From Candidatus Nanopelagicales bacterium (GTDB lineage: Bacteria; Actinomycetota; Actinomycetes; S36-B12), in contig JAGYJP010000002.1 of the NCBI GenBank assembly GCA_018402075.1, positions 372,001 to 436,000 on the forward strand: a stretch of DNA of 64,000 nt, given 5' to 3'. Position 1 is the first letter of the stretch; every line of letters starts with the position of its first letter. Below, in pieces: positions 37,590-46,324 of the stretch. Position numbers and translations under genes: made by a program. The notes beneath the pieces were generated by a model that saw only the letters and a list, made by a program, of their open reading frames with translations, was not told the origin of the DNA and searched no databases.

Positions 37590-38102
37590 TGACTCGTTTT
37601 TTGCCAAACTTTCTTGACTGAGAATCCCATCGATGCTTCCTATATAAACATGCGTATGTTGTGATGAGTGCCCGGATGTTTTGATGACGACTCGTGGAGT
37701 TCGCAATCCCCACGGAATTCCTAGGGTTGTCCACATGGTAGGTATCGTGTGAATTTCCTCTACTTCTGACCACGGGATGACAATGGTTGATGCAATCCGA
37801 ATTATTTTTACGCCGTGATCATTAACGTAAGTACCCACTATCCACGCTCGAAGAACAAATACTGATGTAGTTGCAAGACAAGCCGCCAAGAGAATTGATT
37901 GAATAGGCAAGCGAGTTGACGAAAGGAACGCAACAGTAATTGATAAGATTGTGGCCAATGCGAGTGTGACAATGATCAGGCCGAGAATTCGAATAATTCC
38001 ACGGTGACCGACTCGGAGAAAATGGAGTTGCTCCGGCGGTGTGTGAAGTGGACGCATCCAGATAAAGTTGAAGATTGGCTTACGAAACTCAGGCTCGGGC
38101 AT
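37560..38102 (-). CDS. PH-domain membrane protein
   Basis: ATG 38102 shares a base with the azlD stop (TAATG), giving 180 residues. Two membrane helices (about residues 35-60 and 68-90) are followed by a bacterial PH-like domain with IVGTYVNDHGVKIIRIAST and the conserved IPWSEVEEIH. It forms the third gene of the azlC-azlD operon. Its function is unknown. The 3' end overlaps the convergent gene by 30 bases. Confidence 0.8.
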   Translation of the reverse strand: MPEPEFRKPIFNFIWMRPLHTPPEQLHFLRVGHRGIIRILGLIIVTLALATILSITVAFLSSTRLPIQSILLAACLATTSVFVLRAWIVGTYVNDHGVKIIRIASTIVIPWSEVEEIHTIPTMWTTLGIPWGLRTPRVVIKTSGHSSQHTHVYIGSIDGILSQESLAKNESLLCRWWRAE

Positions 38103-38410
38103 TACGGTAACCATCCAATCCATCGGATCAGGGCCGTGGAAACTGCAGCAAGTAATATAACCACAATGAATGGGGCCCTAAAAAGCAGTGCCACGAAGGC
38201 GACTACGAGCCCAATAAGGCGAGCATCGATGCTGAATGTGTTGTCAATAGCGAATGCTTGTACCGCTACCAAAGCCGCGAGAAGCGAGACGGGTAGCAAC
38301 CCAGTCATTCGTCTAATTGACTCTCGCTCTAGAAAACTGTGCGGTAAAAGATACCCGACGAGTTTCTCCAGATATGTGCCGAGGGAAGCAGCAAGCACTG
38401 TCACCCACAT
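38102..38410 (-). CDS. azlD: AzlD family branched-chain amino acid transport protein
   Basis: A 102-residue protein with about four short membrane helices, including YLLPHSFLERESIRRMTGLLP and ALLFRAPFIVVILLAAVSTA, typical of AzlD. AzlD partners AzlC in exporting branched-chain amino acids. It overlaps azlC by ten bases. Confidence 0.88.
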   Translation of the reverse strand: MWVTVLAASLGTYLEKLVGYLLPHSFLERESIRRMTGLLPVSLLAALVAVQAFAIDNTFSIDARLIGLVVAFVALLFRAPFIVVILLAAVSTALIRWIGWLP

Positions 38411-39105
38411 GGCTTATCCTTTTTTCCCCAAAATAAACTTGCGGCAACGGCAACTAGCGCACTAGCTAGGACTGGGAGCCCGGGTCTGAGAATAGGAATC
38501 AGGACCAGCGCGACGAGCGCGCTTACGAGGGCCACAGTAATCATTTTTCGGTTATTGCTTGGGGTAGATCCTGTGAGTCGAGGCCACAAAAGTGCAAGGA
38601 ATCCCGCTGGGATCGCAGCATCGAGTCCGAGTAATCCTGGGTCTGAAAGTTGAGATGCACCGAGCGAACCCAGCGCGGTACCAATGTTCCACAAGATGTA
38701 AACACTTAAACCGGTAGCTAAAAAAGCCCTTCGCGATTCCTTCTGTGACCCGTTGTACTTGAAAGCCATGCCGGTAGATTCATCAATTGTTAATTGCGCG
38801 ATCACAGGGATGTATTTCTTGTGAAAACCAAGAACAGGAGCAAGAGATAAGGAATACAGGCTATTTCGAGCACCCAATAGGAGAGCGGTCGCAACTGCAA
38901 CTAATGCACCACCACCTGCCCCGATAATGCCCACTAATGCGAACTGCGAGGCGCCGGTAAACATGAAAAGAGAAAGTGTTTGAGTTTGCCAAAAATCAAG
39001 GCCACTTGCAATGGATATTGCCCCAAATGACAAGGCATAGGCACCGGTCGCAAGCCCAATACTCAGAGCATTGAGGTGTATTTCCCTCTTCTTGGTGTTA
39101 TTCAC
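38401..39105 (-). CDS. azlC: AzlC family branched-chain amino acid exporter
   Basis: The 234-residue membrane protein contains the AzlC signature SLFMFTGASQFALVGI, LLLGARNSLYSLSLAPVLG and TIDESTGMAF. With AzlD it forms an exporter of branched-chain amino acids or analogues. GTG 39105 has GGAGATC upstream. It diverges from the sensor kinase gene with a 47-base gap, suggesting the two-component system might control it (inference). Confidence 0.9.
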   Translation of the reverse strand: MNNTKKREIHLNALSIGLATGAYALSFGAISIASGLDFWQTQTLSLFMFTGASQFALVGIIGAGGGALVAVATALLLGARNSLYSLSLAPVLGFHKKYIPVIAQLTIDESTGMAFKYNGSQKESRRAFLATGLSVYILWNIGTALGSLGASQLSDPGLLGLDAAIPAGFLALLWPRLTGSTPSNNRKMITVALVSALVALVLIPILRPGLPVLASALVAVAASLFWGKKDKPCG

Positions 39106-39139
39106 GCGATCTCCGGATCATCTGTTGCGCAGGGTGTGT

Positions 39140-39153
39140 CAGGCTACAGCCTG
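39140..39153. promoter_or_regulatory. Small inverted repeat in the azlC-kinase gap
   Basis: CAGGCT and AGCCTG flank two bases directly at the kinase GTG start. CAGGCT also has the position of a leaderless -10 box (seven bases before GTG), one base off the TANNNT pattern. Confidence 0.3.
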
Positions 39154-41495
39154 TGATCCACCCGAAACCGTCCGCGGCACTCAATACTCGTCGTGGGCTG
39201 CTTATTTTCGCACTTGTCTGGCAGGCGGCTTGGATGTTGTCGGATATTTCCTTGTGGCCACAAAACCAGTCGTATCTCATTGAAGTGATTCTCATATCGG
39301 GATCCTGGGTGACATGGTCATTGCTGATCGGCGCACTTTTCACTTCTCGAAGTTCCACAAATTACCCTCGTTACATCAGTGTGTTCATCCGCATGAATAT
39401 TGTCCTGTTAGCCTTATCGGCAATAACAATCTCATTAATATCGATTGACCCTACGGTCAATGACTGGATTGCCTCCGCGTCCATATTCAACTTGGTAGTG
39501 GGAGTAGCCGGTGTCTCCATCAGAAACCCCGAGCAGTGGGTATGGGTATTTGCTCTCGTGATTATCGAATTCGTTATTTTCATTGTGTTTGGATTTTCCT
39601 ATGTGGGTGAAATGCAATTTAATTCGGTCCTCCTGTATCCGCTCTATGCATTAGCAATTGGAGTGGCGGCGGCTAGTGGACAAAGAGGACTGGTTCTGGG
39701 TGCCGATCGCGCAGAGCAAGCACAGTCGTTAGCGATTGACCGGGAGGTTCAGGCGCTGCTTGCGCAGGAATCTGATCGGCAGACCGCGGCAACTCAGGGG
39801 CGCGTACATGAAACAGTTTTGAACACGTTGACGGCAATTGCTCGGGGTGGACTACCTAACACCCCGGAAATGGATGCTTCTACATCTGCGAGATGTAGTG
39901 AGGCGGTGCGAGTGTTGCGTGAAGTGCTTGAGCCGGTTTCTTTAGACTTGCCAAAGACTGAGAACGGCTTGTACGGCGCGACCAGCGATGTAGTTGCTGA
40001 ACTGCGATCCAGAGACATAGCGGTATCGATGGAGGGAGATATTGGGGTCAAGATTCCGGACGATTATGAAAGAGCGGTTGTTGCTGGAGTGAGAGAAGCG
40101 CTACTCAATGTGATGCAACATTCGCGGGCATCTCAAGTTGTTGTGCGGGTTACTTCAACAAACGCTCACTATTTTCATGTATCCATTGAGGACAACGGTC
40201 AAGGCTTTTCTCGATTTCGTGAATGGGGCTCTGAACCAATTGTCAAAGAAGAATACAATCGCAGATCAGGATACGGGTGGAGCACGATTCTAGGAAGTGA
40301 TTTGCAATTAACTGGGGGAAGGGCATGGGTTGAGCCGTCTCCTTCTGACGGGTCCATTGTTCACATCGAATATTCAAGTAAGCGGACATGGCTTAATCGA
40401 TTGCTGGGACGAGACTCGATTCCCACAACGGTTTTGGTGTTGCCGATTTTAGTCTCGTGGTTGAGCTTTTCTGCAGTAAACATCGGCATGGTGTGGGGTG
40501 AATACTCATTGCCCTTGATAAATGTATTCACTTTTGCGCTTATGCTGGTTTTTGCGGTTGTGGCTATTGGGTACAGCAGGTCGGGCTCCTTACCGTGGTG
40601 GATGATCTTTGTGGGCATCGCGATCGCGTATATAACCTACGAAGGCGAAAATCTTGCCCGTGGTGACGTATCCGTGATTGGACCATGGTCCGAGTGGAGT
40701 TCAGAAGCGATAGCGGCAATATTCCTTTTACTCGCGGCAGCAAGCACGTGGTGGGCCTGGGCGGTTGTGGGAGTGGCGTGGCTAATAATCCAAGAGAATT
40801 TTCCACAGGAACTCATTGCACCAGGGTTTACTCTGATCATGGTCGGAGGGGTCCTCGGTCTGGTGTTACGTAGGAGCCAAAAATCAATGGAGTTAGATCT
40901 AGAGAACGCAGCTCGCGACGGCGTAAATGCTGCCATGGCTCGCTACCAGGCACAGGCCCGTGCTGAAAGATTCTCGCAACTCCAAGTTGGGCAGGCAATT
41001 GACTTACTTGAGGGAATCTCGGAGGGCCGATTCAATCAAAATGATCCTGGTATTCGGAGTCAGTGCGCAGTGCAAGAAATGTATATTCGAAATATCGTGA
41101 TCTCGGAAGCAGTATCGGCGGGCTCATTTGGGCTACGCGTTGCAGAGTTAGCCCGAGAGAAGCAAGTGGCAGTGGAAATCGTGCATACAGAACCATTACA
41201 TTCTTTTCATCAAGAGAATCAAGTGGTGGAATTTCTTGTATCAATTTTTGAACACATGAAGTATTTCGATCGCGGTCGGTTTTCTATCGTGCCAGATTCA
41301 CAAGCCATTAACTTGCACTTCGTTTGCAATTTCGAGGACGACCCGTCGAGTTGGATACTGAATATCGCCCCTGATTTAGGATCCATCGAGATTGATCGAG
41401 AGGCGTCGAATACACACACTGTTATGTGGCATCTGCAGATTGAACTAGATAGGGATGCGTCGCTTATTCATCAACATATGGCTCGCGGGAGGTAA
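39153..41495 (+). CDS. Membrane sensor kinase with a second degenerate kinase module
   Basis: This 780-residue protein is about twice the usual size. Module 1: five to six membrane helices (residues 15-175), a dimerisation helix with the phospho-acceptor His219 (GRVHETVLNTLTAIARGG), and an ATPase domain with the N-box EALLNVMQHSRA (about 315-326), EDNGQGF (346-352) and SGYGWSTI. Module 2: about six further helices (424-573), a helix with VGQAIDLLEGISEG where the histidine is missing, and a region (645-760) that follows module 1's order but lacks N- and G-boxes. It should phosphorylate the adjacent response regulator. The signal is unknown. GTG start, possibly leaderless. Confidence 0.85.
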   Translation: MIHPKPSAALNTRRGLLIFALVWQAAWMLSDISLWPQNQSYLIEVILISGSWVTWSLLIGALFTSRSSTNYPRYISVFIRMNIVLLALSAITISLISIDPTVNDWIASASIFNLVVGVAGVSIRNPEQWVWVFALVIIEFVIFIVFGFSYVGEMQFNSVLLYPLYALAIGVAAASGQRGLVLGADRAEQAQSLAIDREVQALLAQESDRQTAATQGRVHETVLNTLTAIARGGLPNTPEMDASTSARCSEAVRVLREVLEPVSLDLPKTENGLYGATSDVVAELRSRDIAVSMEGDIGVKIPDDYERAVVAGVREALLNVMQHSRASQVVVRVTSTNAHYFHVSIEDNGQGFSRFREWGSEPIVKEEYNRRSGYGWSTILGSDLQLTGGRAWVEPSPSDGSIVHIEYSSKRTWLNRLLGRDSIPTTVLVLPILVSWLSFSAVNIGMVWGEYSLPLINVFTFALMLVFAVVAIGYSRSGSLPWWMIFVGIAIAYITYEGENLARGDVSVIGPWSEWSSEAIAAIFLLLAAASTWWAWAVVGVAWLIIQENFPQELIAPGFTLIMVGGVLGLVLRRSQKSMELDLENAARDGVNAAMARYQAQARAERFSQLQVGQAIDLLEGISEGRFNQNDPGIRSQCAVQEMYIRNIVISEAVSAGSFGLRVAELAREKQVAVEIVHTEPLHSFHQENQVVEFLVSIFEHMKYFDRGRFSIVPDSQAINLHFVCNFEDDPSSWILNIAPDLGSIEIDREASNTHTVMWHLQIELDRDASLIHQHMARGR

Positions 41496-41502
41496 TTCGT
41501 AA

Positions 41503-42129
41503 ATGCGTATTGCTGTCGTTGATGACCATGAATTGGTCAGAGAGGGGCTTGTATCGCTGCTAACTCATAATAGTGAGCCTTCAGCGGTTGTTTTGTATTC
41601 AGGATCTGAAGTCTCTGAGGCTATTACTGTGCAGCCGGAAGTCGTTCTTCTTGACGTTGATCTTGGTGCAGGCGGTGATCCCGTTGAACTAAATGTTCTT
41701 CGATGCGTGAAGGCTGACACTCCAGTTCTATTAATCAGTTCCAACGAAGATTCACTGGCCATCAGATCAGGGCTGAATGCAGGAGCACTTGGATTCGTTC
41801 CCAAGAGGGTGAGCTATCAGGTCCTAAGTGAGGCGTTGAAGTGTGTAATGCGTGGAGAGATATTCCTATCCGTGGATCTTGCCGTGATCTTGTCTGGGTC
41901 GCCTGAAAAACCTGAACTCAGTCCACGGGAACTCGATGCTTTGCGGCTCTATGCCTCGGGCCTGACGCTCAACTCAGTTGCGCGAAGGATGGAGATTTCG
42001 CCGCATACGGCCAAGGAGTATTTGGACAGGGTGCGAGCCAAATACGGACATATCGGGAGAGAAGCGAGAACACGGACTGAACTCTATGTAGCCGCGCAGG
42101 ACGATGGCCTTCTCGATCCAAGTACGTGA
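41503..42129 (+). CDS. LuxR/NarL-type response regulator
   Basis: The 208-residue product has a receiver domain with acidic Asp7/Asp8, phospho-acceptor Asp51 in VVLLDVDLG and Lys at GFVPKRV, then an HTH region LSPRELDALRLYASGLTLNS and VARRMEISPHTAKEYLDRVR. The C-terminal part is slightly longer than in classic NarL proteins. It starts seven bases after the kinase gene, with GGGAGGT upstream, so the two form one operon. Target genes are not known; azlCD is the nearest candidate. Confidence 0.92.
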   Translation: MRIAVVDDHELVREGLVSLLTHNSEPSAVVLYSGSEVSEAITVQPEVVLLDVDLGAGGDPVELNVLRCVKADTPVLLISSNEDSLAIRSGLNAGALGFVPKRVSYQVLSEALKCVMRGEIFLSVDLAVILSGSPEKPELSPRELDALRLYASGLTLNSVARRMEISPHTAKEYLDRVRAKYGHIGREARTRTELYVAAQDDGLLDPST

Positions 42130-42151
42130 AGCGGCCGATTTTCCCAGCACG

Positions 42152-42171
42152 TGTCCCCCCGTTTGGGGACA
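42152..42171 (+). terminator. Hairpin after the two-component operon
   Basis: TGTCCCC and GGGGACA form a 7-bp stem around CCGTTT, 22 bases after the response-regulator stop. No T-run follows, so it is a weak candidate. Confidence 0.4.
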
Positions 42172-42213
42172 GTAAACGTGTACAAGGGTTCGTATTGCTG
42201 TGTGATTCTTAGG

Positions 42214-42242
42214 TGCCGGCGTGCGCGGGGGGCTCGCCGGCA
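42214..42242. terminator. GC-rich inverted repeat, possible bidirectional terminator
   Basis: TGCCGGCG and CGCCGGCA form a perfect 8-bp stem with a 13-base G-rich loop. It lies between the convergent response-regulator and GNAT genes, about 85 bases after one stop and 54 bases after the other. There is no clean T-run on either side. Confidence 0.45.
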
Positions 42243-42263
42243 TATTCATGCTTTGATAGCGTC

Positions 42264-42299
42264 GCATGAAAATGGGCTTATGCATGAAAATGGGCTTAT
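42264..42299. repeat. Perfect 18-bp tandem duplication at a gene end
   Basis: GCATGAAAATGGGCTTAT is present twice, at 42264-42281 and 42282-42299. The second copy contains the GNAT stop codon (TAA on the minus strand at 42298-42296), so the first copy is an exact duplicate of the gene's last bases placed after its stop. Confidence 0.95.
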
Positions 42300-42796
42300 C
42301 TGAGTGACGTGTGTAATTCTATTTCGTCTCGAGTCATATTCGAATTGATGTCGATTTTTTGCCGATGGGCACCGGATAGTTGCCACCCTGCGCTTTCCAA
42401 AAGGCTCACAGCAGCTAATTCATCCGTCCCGATCCATGCGTGGATAGATTCCGCACCGTAACCCCGGGCTATATCAGCAGCGGCGTTGACCAAACGTGCC
42501 CCAATACTTTGGCGCCTTTCGTTCGGAGTCACTTCGAGCAAAACGAGTTCGTATTGGTGTGGATTACCTGTGCGCATTACACCTGCGCAGCCCACCAATA
42601 TCGAGTTGGCCGCTTTCTCTACAACGACAATGCGCCCCTTATCCTGTTGGTCTCGGATTGCGCTTATCCATTGCTCAGCTGCCACGTGAATGTCGGGTAG
42701 AGACAGATGCGCGATACCTCTCGCTGTCCATGATTCGAGTTGTAGTCCAGCGATAGCCTCGGCATCGTCAATCCGGGCTAGGCGGGTAGTGAACAT
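42296..42796 (-). CDS. GNAT family acetyltransferase
   Basis: A 166-residue GNAT with the acetyl-CoA signature VTPNERRQSIGARLVNAAAD, the preceding strand HQYELVLLEV and the terminal VSLLESAGWQLSGAHR. Substrate unknown. It diverges from thyX and is transcribed leaderless. Its stop lies inside a tandem duplication. Confidence 0.88.
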   Translation of the reverse strand: MFTTRLARIDDAEAIAGLQLESWTARGIAHLSLPDIHVAAEQWISAIRDQQDKGRIVVVEKAANSILVGCAGVMRTGNPHQYELVLLEVTPNERRQSIGARLVNAAADIARGYGAESIHAWIGTDELAAVSLLESAGWQLSGAHRQKIDINSNMTRDEIELHTSLR

Positions 42797-42803
42797 GTAT
42801 CAC

Positions 42804-42809
42804 ACGCTA
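42804..42809 (-). promoter_or_regulatory. -10 box of leaderless GNAT transcript
   Basis: On the minus strand TAGCGT ends seven bases before ATG 42796; no ribosome binding site is present. Confidence 0.55.
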
Positions 42810-42904
42810 TCCAACGGGAAGTTTTCTGCGACACGGCCTTGGTCAACGCGCGACCGCGATCCCATGGAGTGCAACAAATGCAGCGGAAGGCACAGGTCTC
42901 GCGC

Positions 42905-42910
42905 TAGGGT
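42905..42910 (+). promoter_or_regulatory. -10 box of leaderless thyX transcript
   Basis: TAGGGT ends six bases before GTG 42917. Confidence 0.6.
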
Positions 42911-42916
42911 ACAGCG

Positions 42917-43645
42917 GTGAAAAGCGATACCCCCGAAATTGAGTTCAGGCACGACATCACTGTTGAGCTGGTGCGTTCGAGTGCTAGTGATGCCGATGTT
43001 GTGTTTGCAGCGCGGGTGTCTACTGTGGGGGAGAAATCCCTTGACGATGTTGATGCAGACCCAGGCAGATCATCGGGTCTCATCAACTATCTGATGCGTG
43101 ATCGTCACGGCAGTCCATTTGAACACAACTCCATGACGTTCTTTGTTCATGCACCAATTTTTGTGTGGCGTGAGCACATGCGACACCGGATTGCGAGTTA
43201 CAACGAGGAATCTGGGCGCTACCGTGAGCTTCTCCCTGTTTTTTATGTTCCCGACTCAGAGCGGCCAATTATTCAAACGGGAAAACCAGGTGCCTATGAC
43301 TTTCATGCGGGTAGTCCTGATCAGTATGCCCTCGTAGATTCGGAGATTCGGGAGTCATGCATTCACGCATACCGGAGTTACCAGTCAATGCTCAACGCTG
43401 GGGTAGCCCGGGAAGTGGCGCGAATGGTCTTGCCTGTGACGATTTACTCTTCAGCCTATGTCACACTGAACGCGAGATCGCTGATGAACTTTCTTTCATT
43501 GCGCATGAAAGTGGATGGTTCCCATTTCCCCTCGTACCCGCAGCGAGAGATTGAGATGGTTGCCGAGAAATATGAAGTCCATTTCAAGGAGTTAATGCCC
43601 CTCACCCATGCTGCATTCGTGTCGCACGGTCGAGTTGCGCCCTAG
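42917..43645 (+). CDS. thyX: Flavin-dependent thymidylate synthase
   Basis: This 242-residue enzyme has the ThyX motif RHRIASYNEESGRY. It makes dTMP from dUMP with FAD, NADPH and methylene-tetrahydrofolate. HGSPFEHNSMTFFVHAPIFV before the motif and the C-terminal ARSLMNFLSLRM are also typical. Its place before dapA, RNase J and ftsK is the standard actinobacterial order. Confidence 0.96.
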   Translation: MKSDTPEIEFRHDITVELVRSSASDADVVFAARVSTVGEKSLDDVDADPGRSSGLINYLMRDRHGSPFEHNSMTFFVHAPIFVWREHMRHRIASYNEESGRYRELLPVFYVPDSERPIIQTGKPGAYDFHAGSPDQYALVDSEIRESCIHAYRSYQSMLNAGVAREVARMVLPVTIYSSAYVTLNARSLMNFLSLRMKVDGSHFPSYPQREIEMVAEKYEVHFKELMPLTHAAFVSHGRVAP

Positions 43646-43667
43646 TTCCTTGACATCGTCATGGGAG

Positions 43668-43673
43668 TAGGCT
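43668..43673 (+). promoter_or_regulatory. -10 box of leaderless dapA transcript
   Basis: TAGGCT ends seven bases before ATG 43681. A TTGACA at 43650-43655 is too close (12 bases) to serve as a normal -35 box. Confidence 0.55.
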
Positions 43674-43680
43674 TGTAGGT

Positions 43681-44595
43681 ATGGGAAATCCGTTACGGTC
43701 AACGCCGTTTGGGGTAATGCTCACCGCCATGATTTCACCGTTCAACGAAGATGGCTCGCAGGATCTTGACGGTGCTCAAACTTTGGCCGCCTATCTTGTC
43801 GATAATCTCAAGCACGATGGACTTGTTGTGAATGGAACAACGGGAGAAAGTTCGACAAAAACAGATGCCGAGGATTTAGCTCTTCTTAAGGCGGTTATCG
43901 AAGCAGTAGGTGATCGGGCGACAGTCATTGCTGGCGTGGGGACAAACGACACCGCGCACTCGATATCAAGTGCCCGGGCAGCTGCCCAAGCCGGCGCACA
44001 CGCACTCATGGCTTCCTCTCCCTATTACAACAGACCTCCGCAATCGGGCATCATTGCCCATTTCACATCTATTGCGGATTCCACGGATTTACCGCTGATG
44101 ACTTATGACATCCCTCGTCGTACGGGGGTAGCGATTGAAACCGAAACACTTGTTCGACTTGCAGAACATCCGCGAATAATTGCTAATAAAGATGCCAAGG
44201 GTGATATCGAAGCGAGCCAATGGGCCATGGCTCGCACCGATCTTGCATGGTATTCGGGCGAGGATTCGTTGAATCTTGCTCTTCTTGCGGTAGGTGCTTC
44301 CGGCATGGTTTCTGTTGTGGGGCATGTTGTTGGAGATCGTCTCCATGATATGGCCAATTCATTTTGGGCGGGCAACGTCGCCGCGGCACAGAAGCTCAAT
44401 CAATCCATGCTCCCTATTTACACGGGCATTTTCCGTACGCAGGGAGTTATCTTGACAAAGGCAGCCCTGCACTTACAGGGCTTGCCAAGTGGGCCCGTTC
44501 GATCACCCCTTGTCAATGCAACGGATTCTGAAATTGCCCAATTGACCAAGGATCTCATTGAAGGCGGGGTCTCGGTCACACATGTCCGCCCATAA
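43681..44595 (+). CDS. dapA: 4-hydroxy-tetrahydrodipicolinate synthase
   Basis: The 304-residue TIM-barrel lyase has Thr53 and Thr54 in NGTTGEST-like NGTTGESST, the YYNRPPQSG loop, catalytic Tyr142 in TYDIPRRTG and the Schiff-base Lys170 in IIANKDAKGD. It condenses pyruvate with aspartate semialdehyde at the start of the lysine/diaminopimelate branch. The end overlaps the RNase J start by 14 bases in another frame. Confidence 0.96.
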   Translation: MGNPLRSTPFGVMLTAMISPFNEDGSQDLDGAQTLAAYLVDNLKHDGLVVNGTTGESSTKTDAEDLALLKAVIEAVGDRATVIAGVGTNDTAHSISSARAAAQAGAHALMASSPYYNRPPQSGIIAHFTSIADSTDLPLMTYDIPRRTGVAIETETLVRLAEHPRIIANKDAKGDIEASQWAMARTDLAWYSGEDSLNLALLAVGASGMVSVVGHVVGDRLHDMANSFWAGNVAAAQKLNQSMLPIYTGIFRTQGVILTKAALHLQGLPSGPVRSPLVNATDSEIAQLTKDLIEGGVSVTHVRP

Positions 44596-46267
44596 TTTCC
44601 AGGAACTTTCGCAAGCACCAGAGCTAATTCCTGCAACGCTGCGCATACTTCCATTGGGTGGCATCGGGGAAATTGGCCGGAACATGACCGTGTTCGAATT
44701 CGATGGCAAGTTGCTGATCGTGGACTGTGGTGTGTTGTTCCCCGAAGAGTCACATCCTGGCGTGGACTTGATTTTGCCGGACTTCGGCCCGATCTTGGAT
44801 CGATTGGATTCAGTCCTTGCGATCGTTCTTACCCATGGTCACGAGGATCACATTGGAGCGGTCCCTTACCTTCTGAGACACAAGCCCGATATTCCCATTA
44901 TTGGATCTCAACTGACATTGGCTTTTGTGCAGGCGAAGTTAAAAGAACATCGCATAACGCCACACACCCTCGCCGTGACCGACAAAGGGACAGAAAAGAT
45001 TGGTCCTTTTGAAATCGAATTCCTGGCTGTTAATCATTCAATTCCCGATGCCATGGCTTTAGCAATCACAACACCTGCGGGTCGCATTCTCCACACGGGT
45101 GACTTCAAGATGGATCAATTGCCCCTCGACGGTCGACTGACTGATCTCAACAGTTTTGCTCGACTCGGCGACTCAGGTGTGGACATCTTGATGATTGATA
45201 GCACCAATGCTGAGGTTCCGGGCTTTGTCCCGAGTGAAAGAGAGATTGTTCCCGTTCTAGATCGAGTTTTCACTCGAGCCTCGGGCAGGGTCATCGTGGC
45301 TTCATTTGCTTCGCACGTGCATCGAATCCAGCAAATCATTGATACCGCAGTCGCTCACAATCGCAAGGTAGCTTTTGTGGGTCGCTCTATGGTGCGCAAC
45401 ATGACTGTTGCCCGAGACCTTGGATACCTATCAATCCCAGGAAATACTTTGATTTCTCTAGACGAGCTCGCCCAGTTACCAGATAACCGTGCTGTTCTTA
45501 TTTGCACAGGATCACAAGGCGAGCCAATGGCTGTGTTGTCCAGAATTGCCCACCGCAACCATGAAATTTCAGTGGGAGGCGATGACACAATTGTCCTAGC
45601 CTCATCCCTTATTCCAGGCAATGAAAATGCTGTGAATCGGGTGATTAATGGACTCACAAAACTAGGTGCGCAAGTTGTGCACAAATCAAATGCGCTGGTG
45701 CACGTTTCTGGACATGCGGCTGCGGGTGAGTTGCGCTACGTGATGAATATTGTGAAGCCACGCTACGTGATGCCGATACACGGGGAATGGAGGCATTTGG
45801 CCGCTTGTGCCGGGATTGCTCAAAGCGTTGGTATCTCGGCTGATCATGTTCTTCTGACAGCCGATGGCGTATCCGTTGACCTTACCGATGGTCACGCACG
45901 GGTCTCGGGTTACACGCCCCTGCGGGAGGTCTATGTCGACGGCGCCAGTGTCGGTAGTGTGGACGAAAGTTTGCTTAAGGATCGCAGGATCTTGGGAGAG
46001 GAAGGTTTTATCTCCGTTTTTGCCGCTGTAAACCTGGTCAATTGCGAAGTTGTTGTCGGTCCGGAAATCCATGAGCGGGGAGTTGGTCAGGCTCCGGATC
46101 ACCATGAGATCGTGGAAAAAGTCCGTGAATCCCTCGTTGAGGCGATGAAGGACGGTGTCGATGACCTCCATGAGCTGTCCCAGAAAGCCCGCAAGGTTGT
46201 GGGTAAATGGGTGGGGACCACCCATCGCCGAAAGCCAATGATCGTGCCGGTGATCATCCAAGTGTGA
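44582..46267 (+). CDS. rnj: Ribonuclease J
   Basis: ATG 44582 gives 561 residues with a short N-terminal extension of the usual length; TTG 44558 with AAGGA upstream is an alternative. The metallo-beta-lactamase motif is LTHGHEDHIGAVPYL, with ILHTGDFKMDQLP, the beta-CASP region VASFASHVHRIQQIID and VSGHAAAGELRYVM. It is an endo- and 5'-exonuclease in mRNA decay and rRNA maturation. It overlaps dapA by 14 bases. Confidence 0.95.
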   Translation: MSAHNFQELSQAPELIPATLRILPLGGIGEIGRNMTVFEFDGKLLIVDCGVLFPEESHPGVDLILPDFGPILDRLDSVLAIVLTHGHEDHIGAVPYLLRHKPDIPIIGSQLTLAFVQAKLKEHRITPHTLAVTDKGTEKIGPFEIEFLAVNHSIPDAMALAITTPAGRILHTGDFKMDQLPLDGRLTDLNSFARLGDSGVDILMIDSTNAEVPGFVPSEREIVPVLDRVFTRASGRVIVASFASHVHRIQQIIDTAVAHNRKVAFVGRSMVRNMTVARDLGYLSIPGNTLISLDELAQLPDNRAVLICTGSQGEPMAVLSRIAHRNHEISVGGDDTIVLASSLIPGNENAVNRVINGLTKLGAQVVHKSNALVHVSGHAAAGELRYVMNIVKPRYVMPIHGEWRHLAACAGIAQSVGISADHVLLTADGVSVDLTDGHARVSGYTPLREVYVDGASVGSVDESLLKDRRILGEEGFISVFAAVNLVNCEVVVGPEIHERGVGQAPDHHEIVEKVRESLVEAMKDGVDDLHELSQKARKVVGKWVGTTHRRKPMIVPVIIQV

Positions 46268-46311
46268 CACGCGGGACATCTGTGACTGCTGGGATTTTGG
46301 TGAATTCTCGG

Positions 46312-46317
46312 TACTCT
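46312..46317 (+). promoter_or_regulatory. -10 box of leaderless ftsK transcript
   Basis: TACTCT ends seven bases before ATG 46325. Confidence 0.6.
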
Positions 46318-46324
46318 CACATGT

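Noticed and set aside
43650..43673. Standard TTGACA/-10 promoter for dapA
   Set aside because: TTGACA is only 12 bases from TAGGCT, too close for a normal -35/-10 pair; the -10 alone is kept as a leaderless signal.
45686..46279. Minus-strand reading frame of 197 codons opposite RNase J
   Set aside because: It is antisense to the conserved C-terminal part of RNase J; no start signal or domain.
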